Assembly: GCA_902615445.1 (NCBI GenBank)
Contig: CACMOQ010000004.1
Span: 44,205 to 108,204 of the forward strand
Length of the DNA stretch: 64,000 nt
Origin: an uncultured Pelagibacteraceae bacterium
GTDB taxonomy: Bacteria; Pseudomonadota; Alphaproteobacteria; Pelagibacterales; Pelagibacteraceae
Direction of reading: 5' to 3'
A program made the translations under genes and the position numbers. The notes beneath the pieces were generated by a model. That model searched no databases. It was not told where the DNA came from and was given only the letters and a program-made list of their open reading frames with translations. Each line of letters starts with the position of its first letter. Positions within the stretch are counted from its first letter, which is position 1. Shown one piece after another: positions 29,606 through 38,832 of this stretch.

Positions 29606-30718
29606 ATGCTTAGTTATATATTACCTTTTTTATTTTTAATTTTAGTTGTTGTTTTTATTCATGAATATGGACATTATTATTTTGCAAAAAAATATGGAGT
29701 AGGGGTAACAGATTTTTCAATTGGTTTTGGAAAAGAAATATTCGGCTGGAGAGATAAATCTGGTACGAGATGGAAGATTTGTTGGATACCTTTGGGCGGT
29801 TATGTAAAATTTTTTGGAGATAGAAATGTTTTTTCTCAAGCTGATCAAGAGAAAATTCTTGAAAAATATAATGAAGATGACCGCCAAAAGTTATTTGTTC
29901 TAAAACCATTGTATCAAAGAGCATTAATTGTTTTCGGTGGACCATTAGCTAATTTTTTACTAGCTTTAGTTATTTTTTTTTCAATTTACACTTTTGTAGG
30001 AAAAGATTTTACTCCAGCTGTAATAAACGAAGTTCAAAAAGATAGTCCAGCAATGGTAGGTGGATTAAAGCAAAGTGATATCATTTTAGAGATAGATGGT
30101 AATAAAGTTGAAAGCATCATGGATGTTTCTAAATTTATTACAATGTCCACTGCAGATGTTATAGACTTTAAGGTAAAGCGATCTTATGATGAATTATTGC
30201 TTAAAATTAAACCAAAAATGATTTTAAGTGAGGACAATCTTGGAAATAAAATCAATAAACGTATAGTTGGAATAAAGCTTGGTGCTTATAATAATGAAAT
30301 AAATCATGTAAAATTAGGTCCCGCTCAGGCTATATATCACGCTGTACATGAAGTGTATTACGTGAGCATTTCATCTTTAAAATATGTTGGTGGAATGATT
30401 ATGGGTAAGGCTGATACTTCTCAACTAGGTGGCCCAATTAGAATAGCAAAAATTTCTGGTCAGGTTGCTGAGTTTGGTATCTTGGCATTTATAAGTATGA
30501 TGGCATATATTTCCATAAGTCTTGGCTTGGTAAATTTATTTCCAATACCAATGTTAGATGGTGGTCATTTGATGTTATACGCTTTCGAAAAGATTTTAGG
30601 CCGCCCTTTATCACAAAAAACTCAGGAGGGTTTTTTTCGAATCGGCCTATTTTTACTGCTATCTTTGATGTTTTTCACAACATTTAATGACTTAAAAGAC
30701 TTAGGTTTGTTGAGTTAA
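29606..30718 (+). CDS. rseP: RIP zinc metalloprotease RseP-like
   Basis: VVFIHEYGHYYFAKKYGVGVTDFSIGFG (HExxH), PDZ-like centre, NLFPIPMLDGGHL. Confidence 0.93.
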   Translation: MLSYILPFLFLILVVVFIHEYGHYYFAKKYGVGVTDFSIGFGKEIFGWRDKSGTRWKICWIPLGGYVKFFGDRNVFSQADQEKILEKYNEDDRQKLFVLKPLYQRALIVFGGPLANFLLALVIFFSIYTFVGKDFTPAVINEVQKDSPAMVGGLKQSDIILEIDGNKVESIMDVSKFITMSTADVIDFKVKRSYDELLLKIKPKMILSEDNLGNKINKRIVGIKLGAYNNEINHVKLGPAQAIYHAVHEVYYVSISSLKYVGGMIMGKADTSQLGGPIRIAKISGQVAEFGILAFISMMAYISISLGLVNLFPIPMLDGGHLMLYAFEKILGRPLSQKTQEGFFRIGLFLLLSLMFFTTFNDLKDLGLLS

Positions 30719-30871
30719 TTAAATTTATTAATTGATTTAAAACCCAATAAAATCAATACTTTTTAGCTATTTTACTATATGTTGTGTATAATTTTAAAAA
30801 TAACACTAAAAAAAAGCTTGATTTATCAACACTTTTGATAAGAATGTACCTAACCATAAACCGGAGCTAAA

Positions 30872-31147
30872 ATGAATAAAAAACAACTAATAGTCAAGCT
30901 TTCAGGAGCTTTAAATTTAAGTAAAGCTGATGCTGAAAGAACTTTTGACACAATTACCAACACTATTTTAGATGCTTTAAAAGGTGATGATCCTGTAAAA
31001 ATTGCAGGATTTGGTACTTATAAAGTGGCCAAGAGAAAAGCAAGAGTTGGAAGAAACCCTAGAACAGGTGAGCAAATACAAATCGCTGCATCTCAAAAGG
31101 TAAAATTCTTGCCTGCAAAAGCTCTAAAAGAAGTATTTAATAAATAA
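30872..31147 (+). CDS. HU family DNA-binding protein
   Basis: MNKKQLIVKLSGALNLSKADAERTFDTI, GFGTYKVAKRKARVGRNPRTGEQIQIAASQKVKF. Confidence 0.93.
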   Translation: MNKKQLIVKLSGALNLSKADAERTFDTITNTILDALKGDDPVKIAGFGTYKVAKRKARVGRNPRTGEQIQIAASQKVKFLPAKALKEVFNK

Positions 31148-31155
31148 TTCTAAAT

Positions 31156-31190
31156 AACAGCCTTAACGATTTTCTCGTTGAGGCTGTTTC
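31156..31190 (+). terminator. Terminator-like hairpin downstream of HU gene
   Basis: AACAGCCTTAACGA-TTTTC-TCGTTGAGGCTGTT (14 bp with one G-T wobble); weak U-tract. Confidence 0.7.
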
Positions 31191-31282
31191 TATATGCAGA
31201 AACTGCATATCCAATCCTCATAATCAACGTTAGTTTTTCCTAATTTTAAAAAATATACATCTGATTTAACAGGGAGGTCTTA

Positions 31283-32581
31283 ATGACTAAATTTTTAAAT
31301 AAGATAAGTGTGCCACTTATTAGTTTAATTTTTTTATTAAACATGAGTAGTGCAGGATATGCAGATTCAACTGTTTCTGCAGAAGTAGGGTTTATTTTTA
31401 ATACTCTACTATTTTTAATGTGTGGGTTCCTGGTCTTTTTTATGGCTTGTGGATTTGCAATGTTAGAGTCAGGTATGGTTACATCGAAAAGTGTATCTGT
31501 AATCTGTGCAAAAAATATAGGTTTGGTATCTATTGGAGCAATTATGTTCTGGTTAGTTGGATACAACCTAGCATATGGTATCCCAGAAGGAGGATACATT
31601 GGAAAATTCATCCCATGGAGCGACGCTAGTAAAATAGATACTGGTTATGCAGATGGATCAGATTGGTATTTCCAAATGGTATTTTGTGTAACAACAGTTT
31701 CAATTGTTTCTGGAACAATGGCTGAAAGAATTAAATTATGGCCATTCTTTTTATTCGCAGCAATTTTAGCTGGTGTTATTTATCCAATTGTAATGGGTTG
31801 GCAATGGGGAGGCGGCTGGTTAGCTAAAGCTGGTTTCTCAGACTTTGCTGGTTCAACATTAGTTCACTCAACAGGTGGAGCAGCTGCTTTAGCTGGTGCT
31901 ATAATTATTGGCCCTAGATTAGGAAGATTTACTAAGTCTGGAGCTCCGGCACCACTTAAACCTTTTGCAGCATCATCAATTCCATTAGTTACACTTGGTG
32001 TATTCATCCTTTGGTTAGGTTGGTTTGGATTTAATGGTGGTTCACAGTTAGCAATTGGTACTGCACCTGATGCAATTGCTGTTTCAAAAATATTTATAAA
32101 CACTCTATTAGCTGGTGCAGGTGGTGTAATGGCCGCTGCAGCTGTCACTAGATTATCTGGTAAAACAGACGTAGTGCAAATGCTTAATGGATGTATTGGT
32201 GGCTTAGTTGCTATCACAGCAGAACCGTTAATGCCTTCACCTTTTGCTTCAATTTTAATTGGTGCTGTAGGAGGTATAATAGTTGTTTATGGTACGAAGA
32301 TGTTGTTTGCTTTAAAAATCGATGACGTAGTCGGAGCCGTACCTGCTCACTTGTTTGCAGGTATCTGGGGAACTTTAATAGTTCCTGCTACAAACTCGGG
32401 TGCGAATTTTGGCACTCAGTTACTAGGCGTAATTTCAATAAATGCATTTGTGTTTGTTACTGCGTTTATAGTTTGGTCATTGATGAAAGCTACAATGGGT
32501 ATCAGATTGAGTAAAGAAGCTGAGACTAAAGGAACTGATGTATCAGAGACTGGAGTTATAGCTTACTCAATTCGTGACTAA
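31283..32581 (+). CDS. amt: Ammonium transporter
   Basis: FFMACGFAMLESGMV, DFAGSTLVHSTGGAAALAGAIIIGPR, WFGFNGGSQLAI. Confidence 0.95.
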   Translation: MTKFLNKISVPLISLIFLLNMSSAGYADSTVSAEVGFIFNTLLFLMCGFLVFFMACGFAMLESGMVTSKSVSVICAKNIGLVSIGAIMFWLVGYNLAYGIPEGGYIGKFIPWSDASKIDTGYADGSDWYFQMVFCVTTVSIVSGTMAERIKLWPFFLFAAILAGVIYPIVMGWQWGGGWLAKAGFSDFAGSTLVHSTGGAAALAGAIIIGPRLGRFTKSGAPAPLKPFAASSIPLVTLGVFILWLGWFGFNGGSQLAIGTAPDAIAVSKIFINTLLAGAGGVMAAAAVTRLSGKTDVVQMLNGCIGGLVAITAEPLMPSPFASILIGAVGGIIVVYGTKMLFALKIDDVVGAVPAHLFAGIWGTLIVPATNSGANFGTQLLGVISINAFVFVTAFIVWSLMKATMGIRLSKEAETKGTDVSETGVIAYSIRD

Positions 32582-32676
32582 TTGTTAACAATAACAATTA
32601 CGGGGTTCTTCGCTCTCTGTATCTCCGCGATTACTCATCGGAGAACCCCTTAAATCTCTCTCTAGTTAGTTAAAAA

Positions 32677-32705
32677 AAGGTCCCCTTGCAAAAGGGGGCT
32701 TTTTA
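32677..32705. terminator. Likely bidirectional terminator between amt and convergent glycosyltransferase gene
   Basis: AAGGTCCCCTT-GCAA-AAGGGGGCTTT with T-run on + and T-run (A-run on +) on the other strand. Confidence 0.82.
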
Positions 32706-33671
32706 TTTGTTGTCCTCCCACATTTTTTTATAATCTAAGAAAGGAGATAAGCCGTAACTTGAATTAATGTTGGTTAAATGAAGAGATAAACTTTTGATTG
32801 GTGAAATACAAATTTCATTTTCATAAATTTCATTAATATATTTTTCAAAAGGATCATGGCGATCTAAGCAAGTTTTGTAAAAATTTTCCCAATATTTATT
32901 CAGTAAATTTTTACTTAACATAAATGTACATAGTGTCTTATTAATTGTTCTCCAATGTCTATTGCTACCAATCAAAATATTTGTTTTTTCATCATTCATA
33001 TAAAGATAAGGGTAGTCTGCCGGGCACATAATTATGTCTTTTTTTACTTGTGAGGCTAATCTTTCATATGACGAAATCATTTCATCTAGCATTGTTTCAG
33101 AGTGAATATAATCATCCTCGATAAAAAAAATTAGATCATCACTTTGGTTTTTACCAATTTCAAAACTTTGGAGTAAGCTCGCTAAATTAGAAAAAGTTTC
33201 TGTTTTTTCCTGTTTTTTAATTATGGGTTTATATTTTTCATGATCTAATGGAATAATTTCAATATTTTGATCTTGAATTAATTTTCTAATTTTATCTAAG
33301 TCATCTTTTTTTGATTGATCATCAACAATAATTGTCTTAATTTTTATAACAGGATATTTATTGCGACAAACAGTTATTGCTTTGATTAATGAATTAATAG
33401 ATCTTATTGAGTATTCAATTTTTGGTTGCTCAAACAATCTTTTCTTTTTTTGATCCCATATTTCTACCACTGTATTCATACGTAATACAATTAATAAAGA
33501 CTTAACTTTTTTTGTAATGTTAACATTTCCTAAAGGTAATATTATTGATTTTTGATTAATAACTGAAAGTTGATCATTAAGCTCTTTTTCTAGTGACGGT
33601 GATACAAAATTATTTTGATCAATAATTTCGTAACCTAACAATCTTGCAAGTTTTATAAAAATTTTTTTCAT
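32703..33671 (-). CDS. Glycosyltransferase-like protein (GT-A type)
   Basis: YSIRSINSLIKAITVCRNKYPVIKIKTIIVDDQS, DDLIFFIEDDYIHSETMLDEMI. Confidence 0.75.
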   Translation of the reverse strand: MKKIFIKLARLLGYEIIDQNNFVSPSLEKELNDQLSVINQKSIILPLGNVNITKKVKSLLIVLRMNTVVEIWDQKKKRLFEQPKIEYSIRSINSLIKAITVCRNKYPVIKIKTIIVDDQSKKDDLDKIRKLIQDQNIEIIPLDHEKYKPIIKKQEKTETFSNLASLLQSFEIGKNQSDDLIFFIEDDYIHSETMLDEMISSYERLASQVKKDIIMCPADYPYLYMNDEKTNILIGSNRHWRTINKTLCTFMLSKNLLNKYWENFYKTCLDRHDPFEKYINEIYENEICISPIKSLSLHLTNINSSYGLSPFLDYKKMWEDNK

Positions 33672-33680
33672 AAATATAAA

Positions 33681-34091
33681 ATGTATGGTATAGATATTTA
33701 TCTGATTATGACAATTAAATCATCTCAAACTCTTGTATCTGAAGCACTTAAAGAGATAAAAACTATTTCAACTGATGAAGCTCATGAAATGTCAAGTAAT
33801 AACCAATGTAATTTAATTGATATTAGAGATATTAGAGAACTTGAAAAAGAGGGTAGAGTAGAAAATGCCAATCATATCCCAAGGGGAATGCTTGAATTCT
33901 GGTTAGATCCTGACAGCATATATTTTAAAAAAGGAAAACTAGATTTAAATAAAGAAATGGTTTTATTTTGTGCTGGGGGTTTAAGATCTGCATTAGCAGC
34001 AAAATCATTAAAAGATATGGGTTTTAAAAAAGTTTCTCATATAGACGGAGGTTTTGGTGCTATTAAGACAAGTAAATTTAAAATTGTTTAA
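33681..34091 (+). CDS. Rhodanese-like domain protein
   Basis: NLIDIRDIRELEKEGRVENANHIPRGMLEFWLD, VLFCAGGLRSALAAKSLKDMG. Confidence 0.9.
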   Translation: MYGIDIYLIMTIKSSQTLVSEALKEIKTISTDEAHEMSSNNQCNLIDIRDIRELEKEGRVENANHIPRGMLEFWLDPDSIYFKKGKLDLNKEMVLFCAGGLRSALAAKSLKDMGFKKVSHIDGGFGAIKTSKFKIV

Positions 34092-34672
34092 GAATTGTAT
34101 TCATCTAAAGCATAATCAAGACGATCTTGTCCCCAAAAGATTTTGTTATTAACAACAAAAGTTGGTGCCCCAAAAATATCTTTTTCAAAGGCATTACTGG
34201 TTAATTTTTTTAGCATTTCTTTAATATCATTCTTTTCAATATCATCTAGAAATTTTTTTTTATCTAAGCCTGATTTTTTAATTATATTTTCAACAATTTC
34301 CTCTTCAGAAATATCTAAGTTTTCTTTCCAATAAGCATCAAAAGAAATTTCAAAGAATTTTTTTTTAAGATGATCATCAACAACAAGATATCCTCTCATT
34401 AAATATAACGAATTTATTGGAAATTTTACATTCCATTTAAATTCAATCTTATTCTTAGATGCAACTAACTCACAATCATTTTTCATATTTTTTAATTTGC
34501 GTTGATTAAAAGCAGGAGGAGTTATTTTCCCAAGATTATGAAGACCTCCAAGCAATATAGGCTTATAATTAATATTAATTTTGTTATCCTCATTTAATGA
34601 ATTTAATCTCTTATAAGCCAAATAAGAATATGGACTTATAAAATCAAAATAAAAGTCCAAATTTTTAATCAT
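34088..34672 (-). CDS. DsbA-family / 2-hydroxychromene-2-carboxylate isomerase-like protein
   Basis: LDFYFDFISPYSYLAYKRL, DIFGAPTFVVNNKIFWGQDRLDYALD. Confidence 0.88.
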   Translation of the reverse strand: MIKNLDFYFDFISPYSYLAYKRLNSLNEDNKININYKPILLGGLHNLGKITPPAFNQRKLKNMKNDCELVASKNKIEFKWNVKFPINSLYLMRGYLVVDDHLKKKFFEISFDAYWKENLDISEEEIVENIIKKSGLDKKKFLDDIEKNDIKEMLKKLTSNAFEKDIFGAPTFVVNNKIFWGQDRLDYALDEYNS

Positions 34673-35177
34673 ATAAACTGATACTTTTTGCGTGAAATAT
34701 TCTAATCAACCAATAAATGAATAAACCTAATGGACCTATTAAATATGTAATTAATAGTGGAAAAATCATTAATATCTTATTAACTGAAAATTTTTGTGAG
34801 TCTTTAACAATCCACCCACCTGTAAAGAGATTGATACAAATAAAATGTGTCCAAAACATCATTAGAAAAGTTTTATTAGAAAATAAGTCAGAAATATTAT
34901 CTATACTCAAGTAAAGACTAAAATTATTATTAAAAGGGTAAATATTTAGATAAGCTTTATAAAGAATAAAAATATAAACCCCGCTTAAAATAAAAATTGG
35001 AAAAATTGAGGTTACAAAATACCTACAAAAATAAGATTGAGGAAAAAAAATTAATACTAACCAAAATGGCAAAACTCCTAAATTTACCCAATAATAGAGC
35101 ATTTCAAGTGTAAAATAAGTATAAATTTGTTCGATCATTTTAAAATATATTATATTAAATCTTTTGATGATTCCCAT
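34665..35177 (-). CDS. Hypothetical membrane protein
   Basis: 170-aa ORF with several hydrophobic segments; no family recognised. Confidence 0.65.
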   Translation of the reverse strand: MGIIKRFNIIYFKMIEQIYTYFTLEMLYYWVNLGVLPFWLVLIFFPQSYFCRYFVTSIFPIFILSGVYIFILYKAYLNIYPFNNNFSLYLSIDNISDLFSNKTFLMMFWTHFICINLFTGGWIVKDSQKFSVNKILMIFPLLITYLIGPLGLFIYWLIRIFHAKSISLYD

Positions 35178-35730
35178 AAGAAATAAAAAAAAAACTCTTC
35201 AGGTAACTGTTGATGAAATGAGAAATTTTGCGTTCGCTTATGTTGAAAAATATGCCCCATCAAAACAGCAGCTTAAAACATACTTATTAAAGAAATATTT
35301 AAAAATTTCTGTACCAAACGTAAAAAAACAAGATGTTAATAATTTAATCGATATTGTTTTGTCAGATTTAGAAAAGAACAGATTTATTAATGACAAATTT
35401 TATTCTGAAACTAAAGCCAAAAGTATGATTCGACGAGGAAATTCAATAAATAAAATAAGAAGTTATTTAATAGGTAAAGGTATAGAAGATAATTTTATCA
35501 AAGAGACAGTAAATAAAATTCAAGATGAGAATTCAGATCAAGATTTTTTTTCAGCAATCAAAGTTTGTAAAAAAAAAAGAATAGGGCCAGCTAGAATAGA
35601 TGATAATAGATCTTTATTTTATAAAAAAGATATCTCTTTATTAGCAAGGAATGGCTTTGATTTTGAAACTTCAAAAAAGGTAATGGATTTAAAAAAAGAA
35701 GATTTTTTAAAAATTACAAAATTACTTTGA
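35164..35730 (+). CDS. RecX-family regulatory protein
   Basis: YVEKYAPSKQQLKTYLLKKY, DLEKNRFINDKFYSETKAKSMIRRGNSINKIRSYLIGKGI. Confidence 0.75.
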   Translation: MMIPIRNKKKTLQVTVDEMRNFAFAYVEKYAPSKQQLKTYLLKKYLKISVPNVKKQDVNNLIDIVLSDLEKNRFINDKFYSETKAKSMIRRGNSINKIRSYLIGKGIEDNFIKETVNKIQDENSDQDFFSAIKVCKKKRIGPARIDDNRSLFYKKDISLLARNGFDFETSKKVMDLKKEDFLKITKLL

Positions 35731-35865
35731 CTTTTTGTCTTTTTCGATTTTTACTAAGTAGTCAATTTTATTTTTAATGTAATTTTTGACAAAAACAAAT
35801 ACTAATAATCCGAAAATTGAGACTGATACTAAAATGATAAGTATAATTCTTAATTGATCATCCAT
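35722..35865 (-). CDS. Candidate 47-aa single-TM protein (MDDQLRIILIILVSVSIFGLLVFVFVKNYIKNKIDYLVKIEKDKKSK)
   Basis: ATG overlaps the upstream gene stop as TAATG; under 60 aa so not in track. Confidence 0.6.
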   Translation of the reverse strand: MDDQLRIILIILVSVSIFGLLVFVFVKNYIKNKIDYLVKIEKDKKSK

Positions 35866-36638
35866 TACAAAATTCCTTTACTTTTTAAAATTAAACTTGG
35901 ATTTTTAAAATCTTTTTTACCATACAAAATCTCATTACCATTAAAATCAGTAACGTTCCCCCCGGTATGCTTTAGTATTGCGTGACCTGCTGCTATATCC
36001 CACTCACAAGCTCTAGGCTCTGCAACATAACCATCAAACTCACCAGCAGCTATTACACAAAATTTCAACGAACTTTTCATTCTTACATATTTTTTAACAT
36101 TTAATTCTTTATGAATTTTCTCAATTTCTGGTTTTATTTTATGAGAATAAGAAACAAATTTTATTTCATTTTTATTGAAATTTTTTTTTCCATCAAGTTT
36201 AATAGGCTTTCCATTAATTAATTCAAATGCATAATTCATCCCATATGAGAAAAACATTCTATTTTTTGCAGGCGCATAAATTAATCCTGCCACTGGCCTG
36301 TTATCAATTATTAAACCAGCGTTAATAGTAAATTCATCTTTATTATTTATATAATCATACGTTCCATCTATTGGATCTATTAACCAAAAGTTTTTAAGGT
36401 TTTTTATTGATTTATTTTCTGGAGTTTCTTCAGAAACTATAGGAATATCTGGTGTAAGTTCCGATATTTTTTTTGATATAATTTTATTTACTTCTAAGTC
36501 ACCATTACTAACAGGAGTATTATCTGATTTTGTTTCTTTGGTTAATCCCTTATCCCTTAGATCTAAGGAGATCTTTCCTGCATTCAAGAATGTATCAATT
36601 AAATTTTCCACAACATCTTTGATATCAATTCTTGTCAT
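35865..36638 (-). CDS. Inositol monophosphatase superfamily, CysQ-like 3'(2'),5'-bisphosphate nucleotidase
   Basis: PIVSEETPENKSIKNLKNFWLIDPIDGTYDYINNKDEFTINAGLI, EPRACEWDIAAGHAIL. Confidence 0.9.
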   Translation of the reverse strand: MTRIDIKDVVENLIDTFLNAGKISLDLRDKGLTKETKSDNTPVSNGDLEVNKIISKKISELTPDIPIVSEETPENKSIKNLKNFWLIDPIDGTYDYINNKDEFTINAGLIIDNRPVAGLIYAPAKNRMFFSYGMNYAFELINGKPIKLDGKKNFNKNEIKFVSYSHKIKPEIEKIHKELNVKKYVRMKSSLKFCVIAAGEFDGYVAEPRACEWDIAAGHAILKHTGGNVTDFNGNEILYGKKDFKNPSLILKSKGIL

Positions 36639-36801
36639 TTATTTTTTTTAATTCTATATTTTCAGCATTAATAACTTTTTTTCCAGCATTCTCAAAATTA
36701 ACTGTTATTTTATCTTTAATAATTGACTGAACCTGACCGATACCCCAGTCTTTATTTTGTGGGTTGAAAACCTTGTCACCTGGTTCAAAATCATAAATCA
36801 T
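36625..36801 (-). CDS. 58-aa DUF3553-like protein ([58 protein letters not shown])
   Basis: DWGIGQVQS...[10 protein letters not shown] pattern; overlaps the downstream CysQ-like start; under 60 aa so not in track. Confidence 0.75.
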   Translation of the reverse strand: MIYDFEPGDKVFNPQNKDWGIGQVQSIIKDKITVNFENAGKKVINAENIELKKINDKN

Positions 36802-36842
36802 TTAATTTAATTTATATTAGAAATGAGTATAAATACCACCAA

Positions 36843-37961
36843 ATGTATAATGAATTAAATTCTATAGGATTAGATAAAAAACCCTCAGATACAACTGTGG
36901 TTGTTGCTATGTCGGGTGGAGTAGATTCTTCTACAGTCGCAGGTATGATGAAAAATGAAGGATATAAAGTAATTGGAATTACCTTAAAACTTTATGACGA
37001 TGGAAAAGATGTTGCGTCCTCAAAACAATGTTGCTCAGGTCAAGATATCATGGATGCAAAAAGAGTTGCTAACAAATTAGGAATCGAACATAAAATTCTT
37101 TATTATCAAAATAAATTTAAACAAGGAGTTATAGATAATTTTGTTGATAGTTATTTAAAAGGTGAAACACCTATTCCGTGTGTACAATGCAATCAAACAG
37201 TAAAATTTAAAGATTTGTTTGAGGTATCTAAAGATTTAAAAGCTGATGCAATGATAACAGGTCATTATGTTAAAAGTGTTACATCAGGAAATGAAACAAA
37301 TATGTATAGAGCTCTAGACGAAAATAGAGACCAAAGCTATTTTTTATTCAATACTACTAAAGATCAGTTGAACTATCTTAGATTTCCACTTGGTGGTATG
37401 CTGAAAGATGAAACTAGAAAAATAGCAAAGCAATTAGATTTAAACGTTTCGGATAAACCTGACAGTCAAGATATCTGCTTTGTACCTAATGGAGATTATG
37501 CATCAGTTATCCAAAAATTTAAGCCAGAGGCTTATAAAAAAGGAAATATTAAGGATCTGAATGGAAAAGTGATCGGTGTGCATGATGGTATAGTTAACTT
37601 TACAATTGGGCAAAGAAAAGGAATAAAAGTTGCTGACAAAGATCCTTTATACGTTCTTAAAATTAATGCAGATAAAAATGAAATTATAGTTGGACCTAAA
37701 GACAAATTAGGAAAGAAAACAATTTATTTAAATAATTTAAATTTATTAGTTAATAAAAACGAATTTCAAGATGAGATTTTAGTAAAAGTAAGATCAACTG
37801 GAAAGCTCCTTAATGCAAAAATTTCGTTTAAAGATTTAGAAAAAGCTGAAGTAAATCTTAAAATTTCTGAAGATGGAATTTCTCCTGGTCAAGCTTGTGT
37901 TTTTTATAAAAAAGATAACTTTGGATATAAAGTTTTGGGTGGTGGCTGGATTACAAATTAA
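36843..37961 (+). CDS. mnmA: tRNA-specific 2-thiouridylase
   Basis: [51 protein letters not shown]. Confidence 0.95.
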   Translation: MYNELNSIGLDKKPSDTTVVVAMSGGVDSSTVAGMMKNEGYKVIGITLKLYDDGKDVASSKQCCSGQDIMDAKRVANKLGIEHKILYYQNKFKQGVIDNFVDSYLKGETPIPCVQCNQTVKFKDLFEVSKDLKADAMITGHYVKSVTSGNETNMYRALDENRDQSYFLFNTTKDQLNYLRFPLGGMLKDETRKIAKQLDLNVSDKPDSQDICFVPNGDYASVIQKFKPEAYKKGNIKDLNGKVIGVHDGIVNFTIGQRKGIKVADKDPLYVLKINADKNEIIVGPKDKLGKKTIYLNNLNLLVNKNEFQDEILVKVRSTGKLLNAKISFKDLEKAEVNLKISEDGISPGQACVFYKKDNFGYKVLGGGWITN

Positions 37962-38664
37962 TTTTTTTCCACATAAAAAAAGTAAATAAATAAAAGGTTA
38001 TAACACCAATGAAATAATCCCATTCTAATGCATGTTTAAAAAATTTTAAATTAAAACCCATAAAGTCATTACCTGGCAAGCTTATAATAGGGATACTTAT
38101 TGCTGCTACAACTATCAAAATTGACACTAAAACTAACTTAGCTTTTAAAAAATTTGGGTTGATTAGATCTGTTATTTTATTTTTAAAAGAGTACAAAATT
38201 ATAACTAAATATGTTTGTGCAACTATTTCAAAAATTATAAATGATAACATAATCACCCTTCTGAATAATTTATATAGGTCGTACTCAAATTTTATCCCTA
38301 AAAAAATCGAGTGAACTGTTAGAGCTATCGCTGATGCTACACCAAAAAAAATTATTTTTTTGATATGTTTATGTTCTCCGCCAACTTTTAGTAAAATCTC
38401 TCTGTTTAAATACCAATATCGGATTAATAAATATGAGGTGAAAAACATCGCAGGTTTAAAAATAAGATAGGTAGGAAATACTCTAGCTGTTCTGCTTATA
38501 GAAGCGCCACCATCAATATATGGAAATGTGTTATGAATTACATCTGCTCGATTAGGAAATAAACCATGAAATTGAGTTATCAATATTAAGCAAGTGTTTA
38601 CTGCTACAAAAGGAACTATAAATATCCAAATACTCATGGATTTAACTTTTTTTATCTGCTCCAT
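37951..38664 (-). CDS. Hypothetical multi-pass membrane protein
   Basis: 237-aa ORF with several hydrophobic segments; family not recognised. Confidence 0.65.
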   Translation of the reverse strand: MEQIKKVKSMSIWIFIVPFVAVNTCLILITQFHGLFPNRADVIHNTFPYIDGGASISRTARVFPTYLIFKPAMFFTSYLLIRYWYLNREILLKVGGEHKHIKKIIFFGVASAIALTVHSIFLGIKFEYDLYKLFRRVIMLSFIIFEIVAQTYLVIILYSFKNKITDLINPNFLKAKLVLVSILIVVAAISIPIISLPGNDFMGFNLKFFKHALEWDYFIGVITFYLFTFFMWKKINL

Positions 38665-38672
38665 TTGAAAAA

Positions 38673-38756
38673 CTATTTTTTTTTGTTTTTCTTTCTAGCT
38701 CGTCTTTTTTTAGAGCCCATTTTTCTTCGGCCTCTATGCTTTTTTGGATATCCCAT
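38673..38756 (-). CDS. Candidate 27-aa highly basic microprotein (MGYPKKHRGRRKMGSKKRRARKKNKKK)
   Basis: Uninterrupted ATG-TAG frame in the gap upstream of 37951-38664; 16 of 27 residues K/R. Confidence 0.45.
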   Translation of the reverse strand: MGYPKKHRGRRKMGSKKRRARKKNKKK

Positions 38757-38832
38757 TATTTCCCTTAGTTATAATTTAATTGAAATTATGTCAGGGATAT
38801 AGCATTGTCTTTTATAGTTATCAATTTTTTTT

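Noticed and set aside
29655-29945. Minus ORF inside rseP
   Set aside because: Antisense shadow; rseP frame has clear HExxH protease motifs.
31246-31611. Minus-strand 121-aa ORF over amt
   Set aside because: Antisense shadow ORF of a highly conserved ammonium transporter; same for 31420-31629 and 31864-32217.
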